NCBI GenBank assembly: GCA_019637875.1
Contig: JAHBUW010000017.1
Coordinates: 1-64,000, forward strand
Direction of reading: 5' to 3'
Length of the DNA stretch: 64,000 nt
From: Pseudobdellovibrionaceae bacterium
Lineage (GTDB): Bacteria > Bdellovibrionota > Bdellovibrionia > Bdellovibrionales > Bdellovibrionaceae
Shown one piece after another: positions 51,737 through 61,397 of the stretch (position 1 is its first letter; each line of letters starts with the position of its first letter). Position numbers and translations under genes: made by a program. The notes beneath the pieces are model-generated. The model ran no database searches and was not told the DNA's origin. It saw nothing but the letters and a program-made list of their open reading frames with translations.

Positions 51737-52678
51737 GTGGATATCATCAAAGTCGAAAACCTCAATAAAACGTACTCGGCCAAGGGTTCCGGTCAGCCGT
51801 TCGAGGCCCTGAAAAACGTGAACCTGAATATCCGGCGCGGCGAAATCTTCGCCCTGCTCGGTCCCAACGGCGCGGGTAAAACCACGCTCATCAACATCAT
51901 CTGCGGGATCGTCAATCCGACATCGGGTCGCGTGGAAGCCGACGGCCACGACATCCTTCGCGAGGCGCGCCAGGCGCGCACGAAGATCGGCCTCGTGCCG
52001 CAAGAGATCGTGACGGATATGTTCGAAAAGGTGTGGAACACGGTTTCTTACAGCCGCGGTCTTTTCGGCAAAACCCGCAACGACGCCTATCTCGAAAAAG
52101 TCCTGAAGGACCTGGCGCTCTTGGACAAACGCCAGAACAAGATCATGACGCTTTCGGGCGGCATGAAGCGCCGGGTGATGATCGCAAAGGCCCTGTCGCA
52201 CGAGCCCGAGGTGCTGTTCCTGGACGAGCCCACGGCGGGCGTCGACGTTTCGCTTCGTCGCGAGATGTGGGACATGGTGAAGGTCCTGCGCGAAAGCGGC
52301 GTCACGATCATTCTGACCACGCACTACATCCAAGAGGCCGAAGAGATGGCCGACCGGATCGGCATCATCAACAAGGGCGAAATCTCCCTCGTCGAGGACA
52401 AAAAAGTCCTGATGAAAAAGCTGGGCAAAAAGCAGCTCACGCTGGAGCTGACCAAACCCCTCGGCGAAATCCCGGCGGGTTTCGGCGAATATGCCTTGTC
52501 GCTGGGAGGCGACGGCCATCAATTGATCTACACCTTCGATAGCCACGCCAGAGAAACCGGCATCGCGCCGCTCTTGAAGCGCCTGGGCGACCACGGCGTG
52601 GACTTCAACGATCTGAAAACCAGCCAGAGTTCGCTCGAAGACATCTTCGTGGAACTCGTCAAAGGGGGACGGCGATGA
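51737..52678 (+). CDS. ABC-2 exporter ATPase
   Basis: 313 residues from GTG 51737. Walker [10 protein letters not shown], signature L-S-G-G-M-K-R-R, Walker [12 protein letters not shown], and H-Y-I-Q-E-A-E as the switch region. The long C-terminal part (~80 residues beyond the ATPase) is typical of DrrA/YadG-type exporters. It pairs with the permease, overlapping it by 4 bp. Export substrate unknown; neighbours are envelope proteins. Confidence 0.93.
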   Translation: MDIIKVENLNKTYSAKGSGQPFEALKNVNLNIRRGEIFALLGPNGAGKTTLINIICGIVNPTSGRVEADGHDILREARQARTKIGLVPQEIVTDMFEKVWNTVSYSRGLFGKTRNDAYLEKVLKDLALLDKRQNKIMTLSGGMKRRVMIAKALSHEPEVLFLDEPTAGVDVSLRREMWDMVKVLRESGVTIILTTHYIQEAEEMADRIGIINKGEISLVEDKKVLMKKLGKKQLTLELTKPLGEIPAGFGEYALSLGGDGHQLIYTFDSHARETGIAPLLKRLGDHGVDFNDLKTSQSSLEDIFVELVKGGRR

Positions 52679-53436
52679 ATTTCCAAGCGGTGAAAGCCAT
52701 CTACCGTTACGAGCTCGCGCGGTTCTTCCGCACCATCGGTCAAAGCATCGCCTCGCCGGTGATTTCGACTTCGCTTTACTTTATCGTCTTCGGTTCCGCG
52801 ATCGGGAACCGCATGCAGGACATCGACGGTCTGTCCTACGGCGCGTTCATCGTGCCGGGTCTGGCCTTGATGACGATCCTGACCGAAAGCGTGTCGAATT
52901 CGTCGTTCGGGATCTACATGCCGAAGTTCTCGGGCACGATTTACGAACTGCTCTCCGCGCCGATTTCGGCCTTCGAGATCATCCTGGGTTTCGTGGGCGC
53001 GGCGGCGACGAAGTCGATGATCATCGGCGCGATCATCCTGATCACCGCGCGGTTCTTCGTGGCCTACGAAATTCAGCACCCGCTGTGGATGCTGGGCTTT
53101 CTGCTTTTGACCTCGGTCACGTTTTCGCTCTTCGGCTTCATCATCGGTCTGTGGGCGGACGGTTTCGAAAAGTTGCAGATCATCCCCATGATGATCATCA
53201 TGCCGCTGACCTTCCTGGGCGGAAGCTTCTATTCGATTCATATGCTCCCCGGAATCTGGAAGGACATCGCGCTTCTGAACCCCATCGTGTACCTGGTCAG
53301 CGGATTCCGCTGGAGTTTCTACGGCGTCTCGGACGTCGGCGTGGGCTTGTCCCTCTCCATGGTCGCGCTGTTCATGCTGATCTGCCTGGTCGCGATCTGG
53401 GTCATCTTCCGCACGGGCTACAAACTCAAAAACTGA
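52675..53436 (+). CDS. ABC-2 type permease
   Basis: 253 residues, about six membrane helices, with the ABC-2 family pattern [12 protein letters not shown] at the start and a signature near the C-terminus ([11 protein letters not shown], then [11 protein letters not shown]). Homologous in layout to YadH. The TGA stop overlaps the next gene's ATG by one base (TGATG), so the lipoprotein gene is part of the same unit. Confidence 0.93.
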   Translation: MNFQAVKAIYRYELARFFRTIGQSIASPVISTSLYFIVFGSAIGNRMQDIDGLSYGAFIVPGLALMTILTESVSNSSFGIYMPKFSGTIYELLSAPISAFEIILGFVGAAATKSMIIGAIILITARFFVAYEIQHPLWMLGFLLLTSVTFSLFGFIIGLWADGFEKLQIIPMMIIMPLTFLGGSFYSIHMLPGIWKDIALLNPIVYLVSGFRWSFYGVSDVGVGLSLSMVALFMLICLVAIWVIFRTGYKLKN

Positions 53437-54134
53437 TGCCACGCCCGGGGTCGGCCGTCCTGACGGCCCTCATCCTCGCGCTTTTGGGGTGCTCGCGACC
53501 TTCGGTCGCGGAAGTGGGACGTCGACCATCGGTCGCGGGCATTGGCGGACCATCGGTTTTTCACGAGCCGCGGTCCGAGTTCACCCGCGACGAGCTCATC
53601 AACGACTTCGCTTTGATGTACGGCTTTCAGTGGGTGGGCTATCTCGTCACCCAGGCGGACATCATCCGCCGGACCGGACGCTTCGAAAACATGGGGACCT
53701 ACCCTTTTCGTCCCCACCTCGACAATGACACTTACGACTACAACGTCTTCCGCCACGCGGTGACCGGGAACTACTACTTTTTGTACTATCGGTCGCGAGG
53801 TCACGACGTGAAGGCGGCCTTTCTGTGGAGCTTCGCCTCGTCCATGGCCTTTGAATTCGCCATCGAAACTTTGACCGAACGCCCCAGCTTTCAGGACATG
53901 TACCACACCCCCGTGCTGGGTACGATCCTGGGCCTGGGCAGCGAGCATCTCTCGCGGGAGCTTCTGCGCACCGATTCGGGTTTTCTGCGTTTTCTGGGCT
54001 ACGTCTTCAACCCCTTCGCGGCGTGGCCGGGCGGCAGCGCCTACCGCGTGAGCGTGATCCCGGTCATCTCCTTCGGCGAAAGCGCGAAGGTCAGCGACAG
54101 CGTGACGGGACTCACCTTGCGGGCGGAGTACTAA
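53436..54134 (+). CDS. DUF3943 lipoprotein
   Basis: 232 residues. Lipobox A-L-L-G-C-S-R-P. Just after it P-S-V-A occurs twice and P-S-V once (53494-53560 in DNA), a small internal repeat. The body matches DUF3943: Y-D-Y-N-V-F-R-H-A-V-T-G-N-Y-Y (the H-P-x-x-G-region), then S-R-G-H, S-S-M-A-F-E-F-A-I-E, E-R-P-S-F-Q-D and T-P-V-L-G-T-I-L-G-L-G. The family is membrane-related and uncharacterised. Fully coupled to the ABC exporter upstream and the barrel-like gene downstream. Confidence 0.82.
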   Translation: MPRPGSAVLTALILALLGCSRPSVAEVGRRPSVAGIGGPSVFHEPRSEFTRDELINDFALMYGFQWVGYLVTQADIIRRTGRFENMGTYPFRPHLDNDTYDYNVFRHAVTGNYYFLYYRSRGHDVKAAFLWSFASSMAFEFAIETLTERPSFQDMYHTPVLGTILGLGSEHLSRELLRTDSGFLRFLGYVFNPFAAWPGGSAYRVSVIPVISFGESAKVSDSVTGLTLRAEY

Positions 54135-54135
54135 G

Positions 54136-54831
54136 ATGGCCTCCCTCTTCGCACTCTTTCTGAGCCTCGCCTTGGGACCGATGGTCGCCCACGCCCAACG
54201 CGCGATTGAAATCATCGAAACCCCGGCCCCCGCCGCTGACGGCGCGACTCAGACCGACGGGCCGACATGGACCGATGGTCTGCATCTGCTCGCGGGTGGC
54301 GGGGTGAACTTCAGTAGCTACTCGTCACGGTTCTTGGGCGGAGAGATCGGCACGGGCTTCAATCTGAAAACCGACCTCGGCTTCGAGTTCGGTGAGCGCT
54401 GGGCCTTCGACCTGGGCTCATCGCTGAAATTCAATGCCGTCCAAGAGCTGATCCTGTGGGATACGCTGCTGACCGCGGGCCTGCGCCATCACTTCGCGGA
54501 CGATCACGCGGGACCTTTCGTGCGCGTCTTCGCGGGCGTCGCCCCCTCAGTGCTCGAAGTCCGCGACCGCGCGAAAATGACGACCTCCCTCGGCACGGAC
54601 GTGGATCGCCTCGTTTTCGACGGGGAAGTGCTGGGCGCCTCGGTCGGCTGGTCCCCCGGTGCGCTGGCGGAGACCTCTTTCATCGAAGCCTCTTTGAGCG
54701 TCCAAACTCTTCGCCGCGAAAAAAGCATCGCCGACGACAACCAGATCCCCGTGGTGATGCGCACGCGTCTTTTGAACGGCGACGCGCGCATCTGGAGCCT
54801 GGGCGTCATCTGGGGCGCCCGGATTTTCTAA
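54136..54831 (+). CDS. Outer-membrane beta-barrel-like protein
   Basis: 231 residues. Signal peptide (L-F-A-L-F-L-S-L-A-L-G-P-M-V-A-H-A), then alternating strands: L-H-L-L-A-G-G-G-V-N-F-S-S-Y, G-E-I-G-T-G-F-N-L-K-T-D-L-G-F-E-F, and ending I-W-S-L-G-V-I-W-G-A-R-I-F, with a terminal Phe as in outer-membrane barrels. It begins one base after the DUF3943 stop. Probably the outer-membrane member of the ABC/DUF3943 unit. Not assigned to a named family. Confidence 0.78.
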   Translation: MASLFALFLSLALGPMVAHAQRAIEIIETPAPAADGATQTDGPTWTDGLHLLAGGGVNFSSYSSRFLGGEIGTGFNLKTDLGFEFGERWAFDLGSSLKFNAVQELILWDTLLTAGLRHHFADDHAGPFVRVFAGVAPSVLEVRDRAKMTTSLGTDVDRLVFDGEVLGASVGWSPGALAETSFIEASLSVQTLRREKSIADDNQIPVVMRTRLLNGDARIWSLGVIWGARIF

Positions 54832-55050
54832 CCGGCCTTGCGTGGTCACATTGACCCCGCAGTCCCGCTTATACCTCGCCCCAAGCAAAGAACTCTCGTG
54901 AGTCACCCATAAGCGCGACCCGCACCCACGGCCCAAAACCGCCCTCCGTCCTGCTTTCCGGTCGCGCAACGACACCGGCAAGGCGTGACGAAAGTTGGCC
55001 CCCTTTTCGCTTTAACCGGAACTCGTCCGGCCCTGATCAGGGGTGCGGAC

Positions 55051-55944
55051 ATGGGGTTGAAGGGGGAATGTGTGGGAGCCAAGGCCGTTAGCCAAGCTGA
55101 AAAAAAACCGGGTGTGTTGAGCCCGGCCGCAGCGGCCTTGGCTCTTGCCGTTGTCCTGATGATCGCCGATCTCGCCCGTGCGCAGTCCGTGAAGCCCGAG
55201 GATCAAGTTCCGGTGGCGAAGCGCTGGTCGGTGATCGCGGGCCTGGGACAGAGTCAGAACTTGTACATCACGAACTCCGGCCGCGAGCAGGCGGCGACCG
55301 ATTTTTCGGGCAGCCTGCGCTTTCGCCTGGCACCGAAGACTTTGCTCAGCGCGAGCGTGGCCGCGAGTTACGACAATAAATATGAAGAGTCGGATTTCAC
55401 GCAGGCGGCGCTGAGTTTGTCGCAGTCGCAGATCCCGATTCTGAACGAGTCTCTGCTGTGGACGCCGTCGATTTCGGGACAGCTGCCCGCCTCGCGCGTG
55501 AACCATGCGGCTTCGATGCGCGGGGTTCTGGGCTTCTCGAACCGCTTCGACGTCAACTCGGAGAAGATGGGTTGGACGCGGGCCTCGGTGGCCTACCTGG
55601 CTTCGGTCTCGCACGCGATCTACGAGTACGAGACCGCGACCAGCGGCGCGATCAACCAACCCTGGCGGGTGTCGCAAGGACTGGAGTTCACCTGGGCGCT
55701 CAGCGACCGCGTGTATCTGGTTCTGTTCGGGAGCCACGGCCTGCGCCGCTCGATGCAAGGGAACTGGAGCGAATCGCTCACCCACGCCGAGGAAGTTTAC
55801 GCGCAGGTCACGGCCAAATGGGGATTGAGTCTGGGACACCAGCTCGGTTCCTCGATCCGGACCGCCAACGGACAAGACTTGAATTTAAGAATGAACAGCG
55901 ATCAGGACTCGATCGTTTACTTACAAAGCACCCTCATTTTTTAG
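55051..55944 (+). CDS. Outer-membrane beta-barrel-like protein
   Basis: 297 residues from ATG 55051, where AGGGG lies upstream; the frame is open 22 codons further. The signal peptide is long (start M-G-L-K-G-E-C, hydrophobic A-A-A-L-A-L-A-V-V-L-M-I-A-D-L, then A-R-A-Q). The mature part has repeated amphipathic strands (L-L-S-A-S-V-A-A-S-Y, V-Y-A-Q-V-T-A-K-W-G-L-S-L) and ends L-Q-S-T-L-I-F with terminal Phe. The large metalloprotease gene follows 9 bp later, so they are likely one unit. Confidence 0.75.
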   Translation: MGLKGECVGAKAVSQAEKKPGVLSPAAAALALAVVLMIADLARAQSVKPEDQVPVAKRWSVIAGLGQSQNLYITNSGREQAATDFSGSLRFRLAPKTLLSASVAASYDNKYEESDFTQAALSLSQSQIPILNESLLWTPSISGQLPASRVNHAASMRGVLGFSNRFDVNSEKMGWTRASVAYLASVSHAIYEYETATSGAINQPWRVSQGLEFTWALSDRVYLVLFGSHGLRRSMQGNWSESLTHAEEVYAQVTAKWGLSLGHQLGSSIRTANGQDLNLRMNSDQDSIVYLQSTLIF

Positions 55945-55953
55945 GAGCACGCC

Positions 55954-58900
55954 ATGAAAACAAACAGCCTCATCCAGAAGATCGCCCTCAGCGCGCTGAT
56001 CCTGACCATGGCAATAACATCGGCGTGCACGAAACCCCGCGACAACCAGATCGCCGACGAAGAACTCGATCACGAGTTGATGGCGATCAGCGAACTGCAA
56101 GGCGAGGGTTTCCAAATGCAACTCGCTTCGGCCACGGCCGAAGAAAAAGCCAGAGGAGAAGGTTCGGGCATCCGTGCCCTGGCCATCGCCGGATCGAAGT
56201 TGCCTTCGAAGCTGAATCCCCTCTTGCAGGGACAAATCGTTCAAGGCAAACCCGGCGCGACGCTGAACGTCCGTTTTCAGATCGAGCCGAAGACCCTGTT
56301 CGTTCATCGCCTCGTTCAAGCGAACGACGAACTCACCGCTCTTGAGAAAGACCTGATCCAGGTCGATAAAGGTCAAAAACTTCTGCCCGTCCTCGCGATC
56401 CCGGTGAAATCCGTGGGCGTTTTGGTGCCGATCAAAAACGACCTCGGCGAGCGCACGCACAAATTCGAACTGCGCACGACGGATCTGGCACAAGCGACCC
56501 ACGTCCGCGTCGATCTTAAAACTGAAAATGTCACCCGCATCGAGCTGCCCAAGGACCGCCCGGAGCTCGCCCGCGAAATCGTCGACGCCGGTTCCCTGCG
56601 CCAAAAAGTGCTGAGCGACGCCGATCTCGCGCGCCTGATCCCGAGCGACCTTCAGCTCGGTGCGGGACAATACGCCACCGAACTCGTCACCGACGAGGAC
56701 ATGGCCGGAACGCAGACGAAAATCCTCGTCTACTCGATCCTGAAAAAGTCCGCGATCAAAGACGCGAAACTTCTGTCGCAATTGGCGGGCGGAGTTCAGC
56801 GTCTGGACGTGCGGATGTGCCCGGCGACGATCGCGTCCCAAGCGGGTATCGAGGGTGCGGACTGCGTGATGCTGCTGGAACGTTCGCTGATCGCCTTCCA
56901 AGTGAAAGCGGAACTCGTGACTGATAGCCAAGGCCGTCTGACCGACTCGGTCAGCCTGCGCCCGGTGGCGGGAAAGAACCAAGGGGGCTTGCTCCAAATC
57001 GGCGAAGGCTCGGTCGTTCGCGTGGAAAACAGCGCGGACCGCTTGAACCTGTCGGACGACAACCTCATCAGCCTCGAGTTGCTGAAGGATAAAGAGTTCC
57101 TGTTCCGTCGGACTTTCCAAGACGCGGCGTCGACGCTGATGGCCTTCGGCCCGGGCGCGAGCGGCGGCCTCGACATCGTGAAGTTCGTCTTCGAGAAAGA
57201 CCGTCTGGTCGTCAAACGCGTGACCTCCATCAACGGCGACAAAAATCCGAACGAGATCGACCACGAAGAGATGTTCTCGGTTCCGGCTGTCTACCTGCAA
57301 ACCAAGACCGCACAGGGTCTGACCCTGTCCCCGGCCCGCGTGACCACGCCGGACAAAGCCGACGCGGTTCAACTCGACTGGTTGAAAAACACGATCCCGG
57401 TGGCGAACTCGCCCTTGTCGTTCCTTTCGGCGGGTCAATGCTTCCTGTCGGTCGGTCACCAGGCGATCCGCGATCTGGATCAGCGCCTCTCGCAAGGGGT
57501 TTTGAACTTCTCGATCCAGGGTTCCTACACCTTCCGTCCGGAGTGCATGTCGGTCTTCGGTCTGAACGACTACTGGTACGAGGCGAATGCGCAATCGACT
57601 TACACTTTGAGCGAGCGCGTGTCCTTCAAACTGCACGACACCAAACAAGACGCGGTGAAGACCCAGGACCTGCCGTTCCGCGCGCAGCAGCTGCTCGGTT
57701 TCGGTTCGTTCACCGTCGGTCAAAAATCCCAAGACGGTTTCGGTAACTCGAACCGTCTGACGGATGAAGCCGCACGCCCGGTCATCCAAAACTTCCGCGA
57801 CGGTCGCGTCCTCACTTACGTCCTCGGTGGTGCGAGCCACGGCACCCGCCAGTCCGAGCTCGTCATCAAGTCGACCCGCCAGGTCGTCAAAGACTGGAAC
57901 GAGGCCCTGCACAAGGCCTTCCGCGGAACCGCGCTGGAGCGAACCGGCGATTACGTCGCGCTCAAAGTCGAAGGCCAGGACATCGCGAAAGGTCAGCTGG
58001 GAGACCTCGACCGCAATTACATCTACAACTTCGAAAAGAACATGGACTCGGGACTGCTGGGTCTGTCGCAAGCCGGCCCGAATCCGCGCACCGGTTTCGT
58101 CGAAAGCGCGAACGTTCTGATGTACGGCGGAAACCTGATGGCTTACATCGGTTACGAAAAAGAACTGCAACGGATTCAAGGTGAATACGAAGCCCTGAAG
58201 AAGAGCGTTCTGGCCGCCGACGCCAAAGCGAACGAGCAGATGAGCGTTCCACAAGGAAACTTGGCCCAAGACACGGTTTCGTTGGATGAGGTCATCGCGA
58301 AAGCCCAAGAGCGCATCCGTCCGATGACGCCGGTTTCGCTGGCGCAGTTCAAGGCGCAGGCTCCGGCCCGCCGTTCGAACGTGAACGCTTATGTTTCGAA
58401 AGTCCGCCAGACGCAGATCGACAACTCGGGTCTGAAAAACCAAGCGCTGAGCCAAGTTCTGTCGAAGCGCGATTACATCCAGAAGATCATCCAAAAGGCG
58501 ATCCAGATGGGTGAGATGCGCAATCCCGAGTTCATGGAGGCTTTGACCGCGGCCGAGATCCTGAAGTCCTACGGCGGCGACATCAACGCTCAGGAAAAAC
58601 GTCTGCTGGCCCTCGAGGCGCAACGTTTGGCCCTGAAGTCGGAGTTCGCGAAGAACTTCCGTCGCGGTCCGAACTGCATGATGTCCGCGCCGCAAGCGTT
58701 CCTGTCGGGGGACGTCTCAAAAGTTTCCGTGGACGACGTTTTCGTGAACTGGTTCTCGGATACTTTGGCGCACGAGATCGGTCACTCGCTGGGTCTGACC
58801 CACAACTTCAAAGGGTCCTTCGACCGCGCCAACTTCGAGTTCGCGGGCGAAAAAACCGGTCGTGAGTACTCGTCGGTCATGGATTACAAACCGGCTAGCC

Positions 58901-60696
58901 ATACGGACTACCGCAAACCGGGTCCCTACGATGTCCACGCCCTGCGCGCCGCTTACGCCGGATTGGTCGAAGTCGGTGAGGCCGTGAAGAAAGCGGCACG
59001 GGACGAAAAAGGTCAGAAAGTGATCGTCGTCCAGACTCCGGAAAATCAGAACGTCAAAATCGTTTTGAACCAGGGTCAGTTCATCGCTCTCGAAGATCTG
59101 AAGAACATCTTGGTGCCGGCCCGCCTCGACGCCAATGGCAAGTCGGTGAAGAGCTTCTGGGATCTGAACGCCTCGATGCTCGCGCGCTTCCCGCTGAAGG
59201 CGCACGGCTTCTGCACCGACATCGACGTCGGTGGCGATCCGACCTGCGCCCGTTGGGATGCGGGAACGACTCCGCAAGAGGTCGCGCAGTTCTACATCGA
59301 CGACTACAAAGCGATGTACCCGGTCCTGAACGCTCGTAACAGCCGCATCAACGGTGTGGGTTTTGGATCCTACTTCTACCGCACGCTGATGGCGCAGATG
59401 AATATGCGCAGCTTCTTGGACGAGGCCCTGTACCAACTGATCCAGGGTCAGCCGCAAGAAGTCTGGGTTCCCTACGCGATCGGCGCTTGGGCGGGAATGA
59501 ATCAACTGCTCGAGACCGTGACGACCCCGAACGTGAACTTGGGCGTCTTCGACCCGGCCCGTTTCTCGGTGCAAGAGATCCAGGTCCAAGACGAACAAGG
59601 TAAAGTGTCGACGCGGAAACTGCTGGTGGAACGTAAAGCGCTGCAGGATCTGCGCGTCCCGGGCTTCGAGACTTCGGTTGAGACCCGCGGGATCGAGATC
59701 GACAAGATGCTGGCGCTCCAGTTCCTGACTCTGCAATCGCTGGGAAATCCGCGCTACTCGTCGGTGTCGCTGCAGTTCTCGTTCGTCGATTTCGAGCGGA
59801 TGCTGTTGGGCCTGACCGATGAGCAGTCGCTGGTCGTCCGCACCCTGGAAGGCGCGCTGTCGGGAAGTCTGCAAGGCATGACCTTCCTGGGACAACAGCC
59901 GATCCAACTGGATCGCGGCATGAAAGTCGATGTGACCGAAGCCATGCGCTACTACTCGATCCTGGGTGCGACCGTCCTTCTGGACAACAGCGCCACGGTG
60001 GACTCGGCGAATCCGTCGCGTCTGTTCCTGGTCGGAAGCTCGATGCATTCGGCCCCGGCGGATCGCCCGGTCGTGACCCGCATGGGATCGAAAGTGACTT
60101 CGCCGACCGCGCTGAAACTTTACGCCCATGATCCGGCGACCTCCATCGGTCGTATGGTTCGCCGCGCAGCCCGTGACCGTGCGGTAATTGAAGGTTCGAA
60201 CGCATTGGTGAAGGATTTGGCCGCGGTTGCCCAAGCGGCGGCCGGTGCGGATGAAGCGGCGAAGGCAACGGCGCGGGCCGCCCTGGTGGCCTCACTGAAC
60301 GCGATGAACGCTTCGGGTCTTCTGGCCAATGCGGCGGAAGAGGCCGCGGGCGCAGGCATCGCGGCGCAAGCCGAACTGCTGGAGCAGTATCTGGGTTCGC
60401 GTCTGAACTTGGTCCAACAGATCGAAGGTCTGTTGAAACAAGGCGCGACGCTCGAGATGCTCGCCGAGCAGATCGCCCAGATCCGCTCGAACGACGAGAC
60501 GCTCATGCGTGACGTCCCGGTCCTGATGGTGGCGCAGACCTTGATCAACGCCGGAATGCAGACCGACGAGCAAAAGGCCATCGCCGGCGCGCTCTTCAAC
60601 CCGGGCGCACTCGAGATCGAGCACGGCTCCATCGTCGGCTCGCTCGAGCAGATGAACCGCATCATCGCATTGGTGAATCCGGAACTGAATCGCTAA
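55954..60696 (+). CDS. Very large metzincin-like zinc metalloprotease lipoprotein
   Basis: 1580 residues. Lipobox A-I-T-S-A-C (Cys25). The zinc motif is H-E-I-G-H-S-L-G-L-T-H (His940, Glu941, His944, His950), the extended HExxHxxGxxH of metzincins, and S-S-V-M-D-Y with Met976 fits the Met-turn. The ~900 residues before it are large, partly beta-rich and hold no other domain I can name; ~600 residues follow, with an Ala-rich helical segment around 1420-1480. Resembles DUF5117-type zinc-dependent metalloproteases in layout but is larger than usual. Likely on the outer membrane surface, possibly acting on prey or envelope proteins; that is inference. Confidence 0.82.
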   Translation: MKTNSLIQKIALSALILTMAITSACTKPRDNQIADEELDHELMAISELQGEGFQMQLASATAEEKARGEGSGIRALAIAGSKLPSKLNPLLQGQIVQGKPGATLNVRFQIEPKTLFVHRLVQANDELTALEKDLIQVDKGQKLLPVLAIPVKSVGVLVPIKNDLGERTHKFELRTTDLAQATHVRVDLKTENVTRIELPKDRPELAREIVDAGSLRQKVLSDADLARLIPSDLQLGAGQYATELVTDEDMAGTQTKILVYSILKKSAIKDAKLLSQLAGGVQRLDVRMCPATIASQAGIEGADCVMLLERSLIAFQVKAELVTDSQGRLTDSVSLRPVAGKNQGGLLQIGEGSVVRVENSADRLNLSDDNLISLELLKDKEFLFRRTFQDAASTLMAFGPGASGGLDIVKFVFEKDRLVVKRVTSINGDKNPNEIDHEEMFSVPAVYLQTKTAQGLTLSPARVTTPDKADAVQLDWLKNTIPVANSPLSFLSAGQCFLSVGHQAIRDLDQRLSQGVLNFSIQGSYTFRPECMSVFGLNDYWYEANAQSTYTLSERVSFKLHDTKQDAVKTQDLPFRAQQLLGFGSFTVGQKSQDGFGNSNRLTDEAARPVIQNFRDGRVLTYVLGGASHGTRQSELVIKSTRQVVKDWNEALHKAFRGTALERTGDYVALKVEGQDIAKGQLGDLDRNYIYNFEKNMDSGLLGLSQAGPNPRTGFVESANVLMYGGNLMAYIGYEKELQRIQGEYEALKKSVLAADAKANEQMSVPQGNLAQDTVSLDEVIAKAQERIRPMTPVSLAQFKAQAPARRSNVNAYVSKVRQTQIDNSGLKNQALSQVLSKRDYIQKIIQKAIQMGEMRNPEFMEALTAAEILKSYGGDINAQEKRLLALEAQRLALKSEFAKNFRRGPNCMMSAPQAFLSGDVSKVSVDDVFVNWFSDTLAHEIGHSLGLTHNFKGSFDRANFEFAGEKTGREYSSVMDYKPASHTDYRKPGPYDVHALRAAYAGLVEVGEAVKKAARDEKGQKVIVVQTPENQNVKIVLNQGQFIALEDLKNILVPARLDANGKSVKSFWDLNASMLARFPLKAHGFCTDIDVGGDPTCARWDAGTTPQEVAQFYIDDYKAMYPVLNARNSRINGVGFGSYFYRTLMAQMNMRSFLDEALYQLIQGQPQEVWVPYAIGAWAGMNQLLETVTTPNVNLGVFDPARFSVQEIQVQDEQGKVSTRKLLVERKALQDLRVPGFETSVETRGIEIDKMLALQFLTLQSLGNPRYSSVSLQFSFVDFERMLLGLTDEQSLVVRTLEGALSGSLQGMTFLGQQPIQLDRGMKVDVTEAMRYYSILGATVLLDNSATVDSANPSRLFLVGSSMHSAPADRPVVTRMGSKVTSPTALKLYAHDPATSIGRMVRRAARDRAVIEGSNALVKDLAAVAQAAAGADEAAKATARAALVASLNAMNASGLLANAAEEAAGAGIAAQAELLEQYLGSRLNLVQQIEGLLKQGATLEMLAEQIAQIRSNDETLMRDVPVLMVAQTLINAGMQTDEQKAIAGALFNPGALEIEHGSIVGSLEQMNRIIALVNPELNR

Positions 60697-60698
60697 CA

Positions 60699-60728
60699 AG
60701 AGCGCCGGAACACCGGCGTTCCCGCTCT
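60699..60728. terminator. Hairpin between the convergent metalloprotease and GNAT genes
   Basis: CGCCGG (60703-60708) pairs with CCGGCG (60713-60718) around AACA, and AGAG with CTCT extends it. It sits between two converging stops and could end both transcripts; it overlaps the GNAT stop codon. Confidence 0.45.
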
Positions 60729-61365
60729 AAAACTCAAAGTCCATCCGGTGGGATTCGGCCTCTTCGCGATAAGCGGGGTCGAGTCCCACTTCCATACTGA
60801 GCTCACGACCATTGCGGTGGCTCGACAAAATTTCGGTAAATCCCAACTGACTGTACGAACGATAGGCCGGTGTCTGGCGCAGGGCCTCGCGGTGACTGAG
60901 TCCGTCCGCGCGCGCCCGATCGTAGACCTCGCGATTCACGTCGATCAAATTTTCCGTCACGATGCGCTCGACGCCGGGCGTGCGGGCCAGCAAAGCCGCG
61001 AGCAGCAAAGTCGAAACCCCCGTGCCGCGCGCCTCCGGAGCAACGCCCACGTACTCGACTAAAAGATCCGGACCGCGCTGTTCGTGATTTCGAATCACGT
61101 ATGCCAAGCTTCCCAAAGTTTCGCCCTTTTCGTTGACCCGCGCGACCGATGGAATGACCGAGTCAAAGCGCAGGCTTCCGGGGATTTCGCGGGACAGCCG
61201 CACCTCTTCATAGCGGGCCTTTTCCGGAGCCCCCAGAAAAGGTCCCGCATGCACATCGCCGCAACGGGGAGCCGCCCCCGCGAAGGACGCGAATTGGGCG
61301 ATCATCGTCAAAAAGATGCACAGCCCACGCGCTTTCACGGTGAGCTGAAACGGAATCCGCAACAT
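60727..61365 (-). CDS. GNAT acetyltransferase with apparent signal peptide
   Basis: 212 residues from ATG 61365 (an earlier ATG at 61416 would be inside the next gene). Residues 1-30 look like a signal peptide: basic V-K-A-R, hydrophobic L-C-I-F-L-T-M-I-A-Q-F, then A-G-A-A. The rest is a GNAT fold with V-E-Y-V-G-V-A-P-E-A-R-G-T-G-V-S-T-L-L-L as the acetyl-CoA loop (RxxGxG/A type). Acetyl-CoA is not usual outside the cytoplasm, so either the start is wrong and the hydrophobic part is not exported, or the protein is unusual. Substrate unknown. Confidence 0.7.
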   Translation of the reverse strand: MLRIPFQLTVKARGLCIFLTMIAQFASFAGAAPRCGDVHAGPFLGAPEKARYEEVRLSREIPGSLRFDSVIPSVARVNEKGETLGSLAYVIRNHEQRGPDLLVEYVGVAPEARGTGVSTLLLAALLARTPGVERIVTENLIDVNREVYDRARADGLSHREALRQTPAYRSYSQLGFTEILSSHRNGRELSMEVGLDPAYREEAESHRMDFEF

Positions 61366-61397
61366 GAATGAAGTGAAATCCAAAATCCGCGCCGCGA

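Noticed and set aside
55921-58695. 924-residue frame antisense to the metalloprotease gene
   Set aside because: Same reason: a shadow frame over a clear coding gene; no domain is recognisable.
58717-60234. 505-residue frame antisense to the metalloprotease gene
   Set aside because: Shadow composition (Arg/His/Asp/Gln-rich) and no ribosome site.
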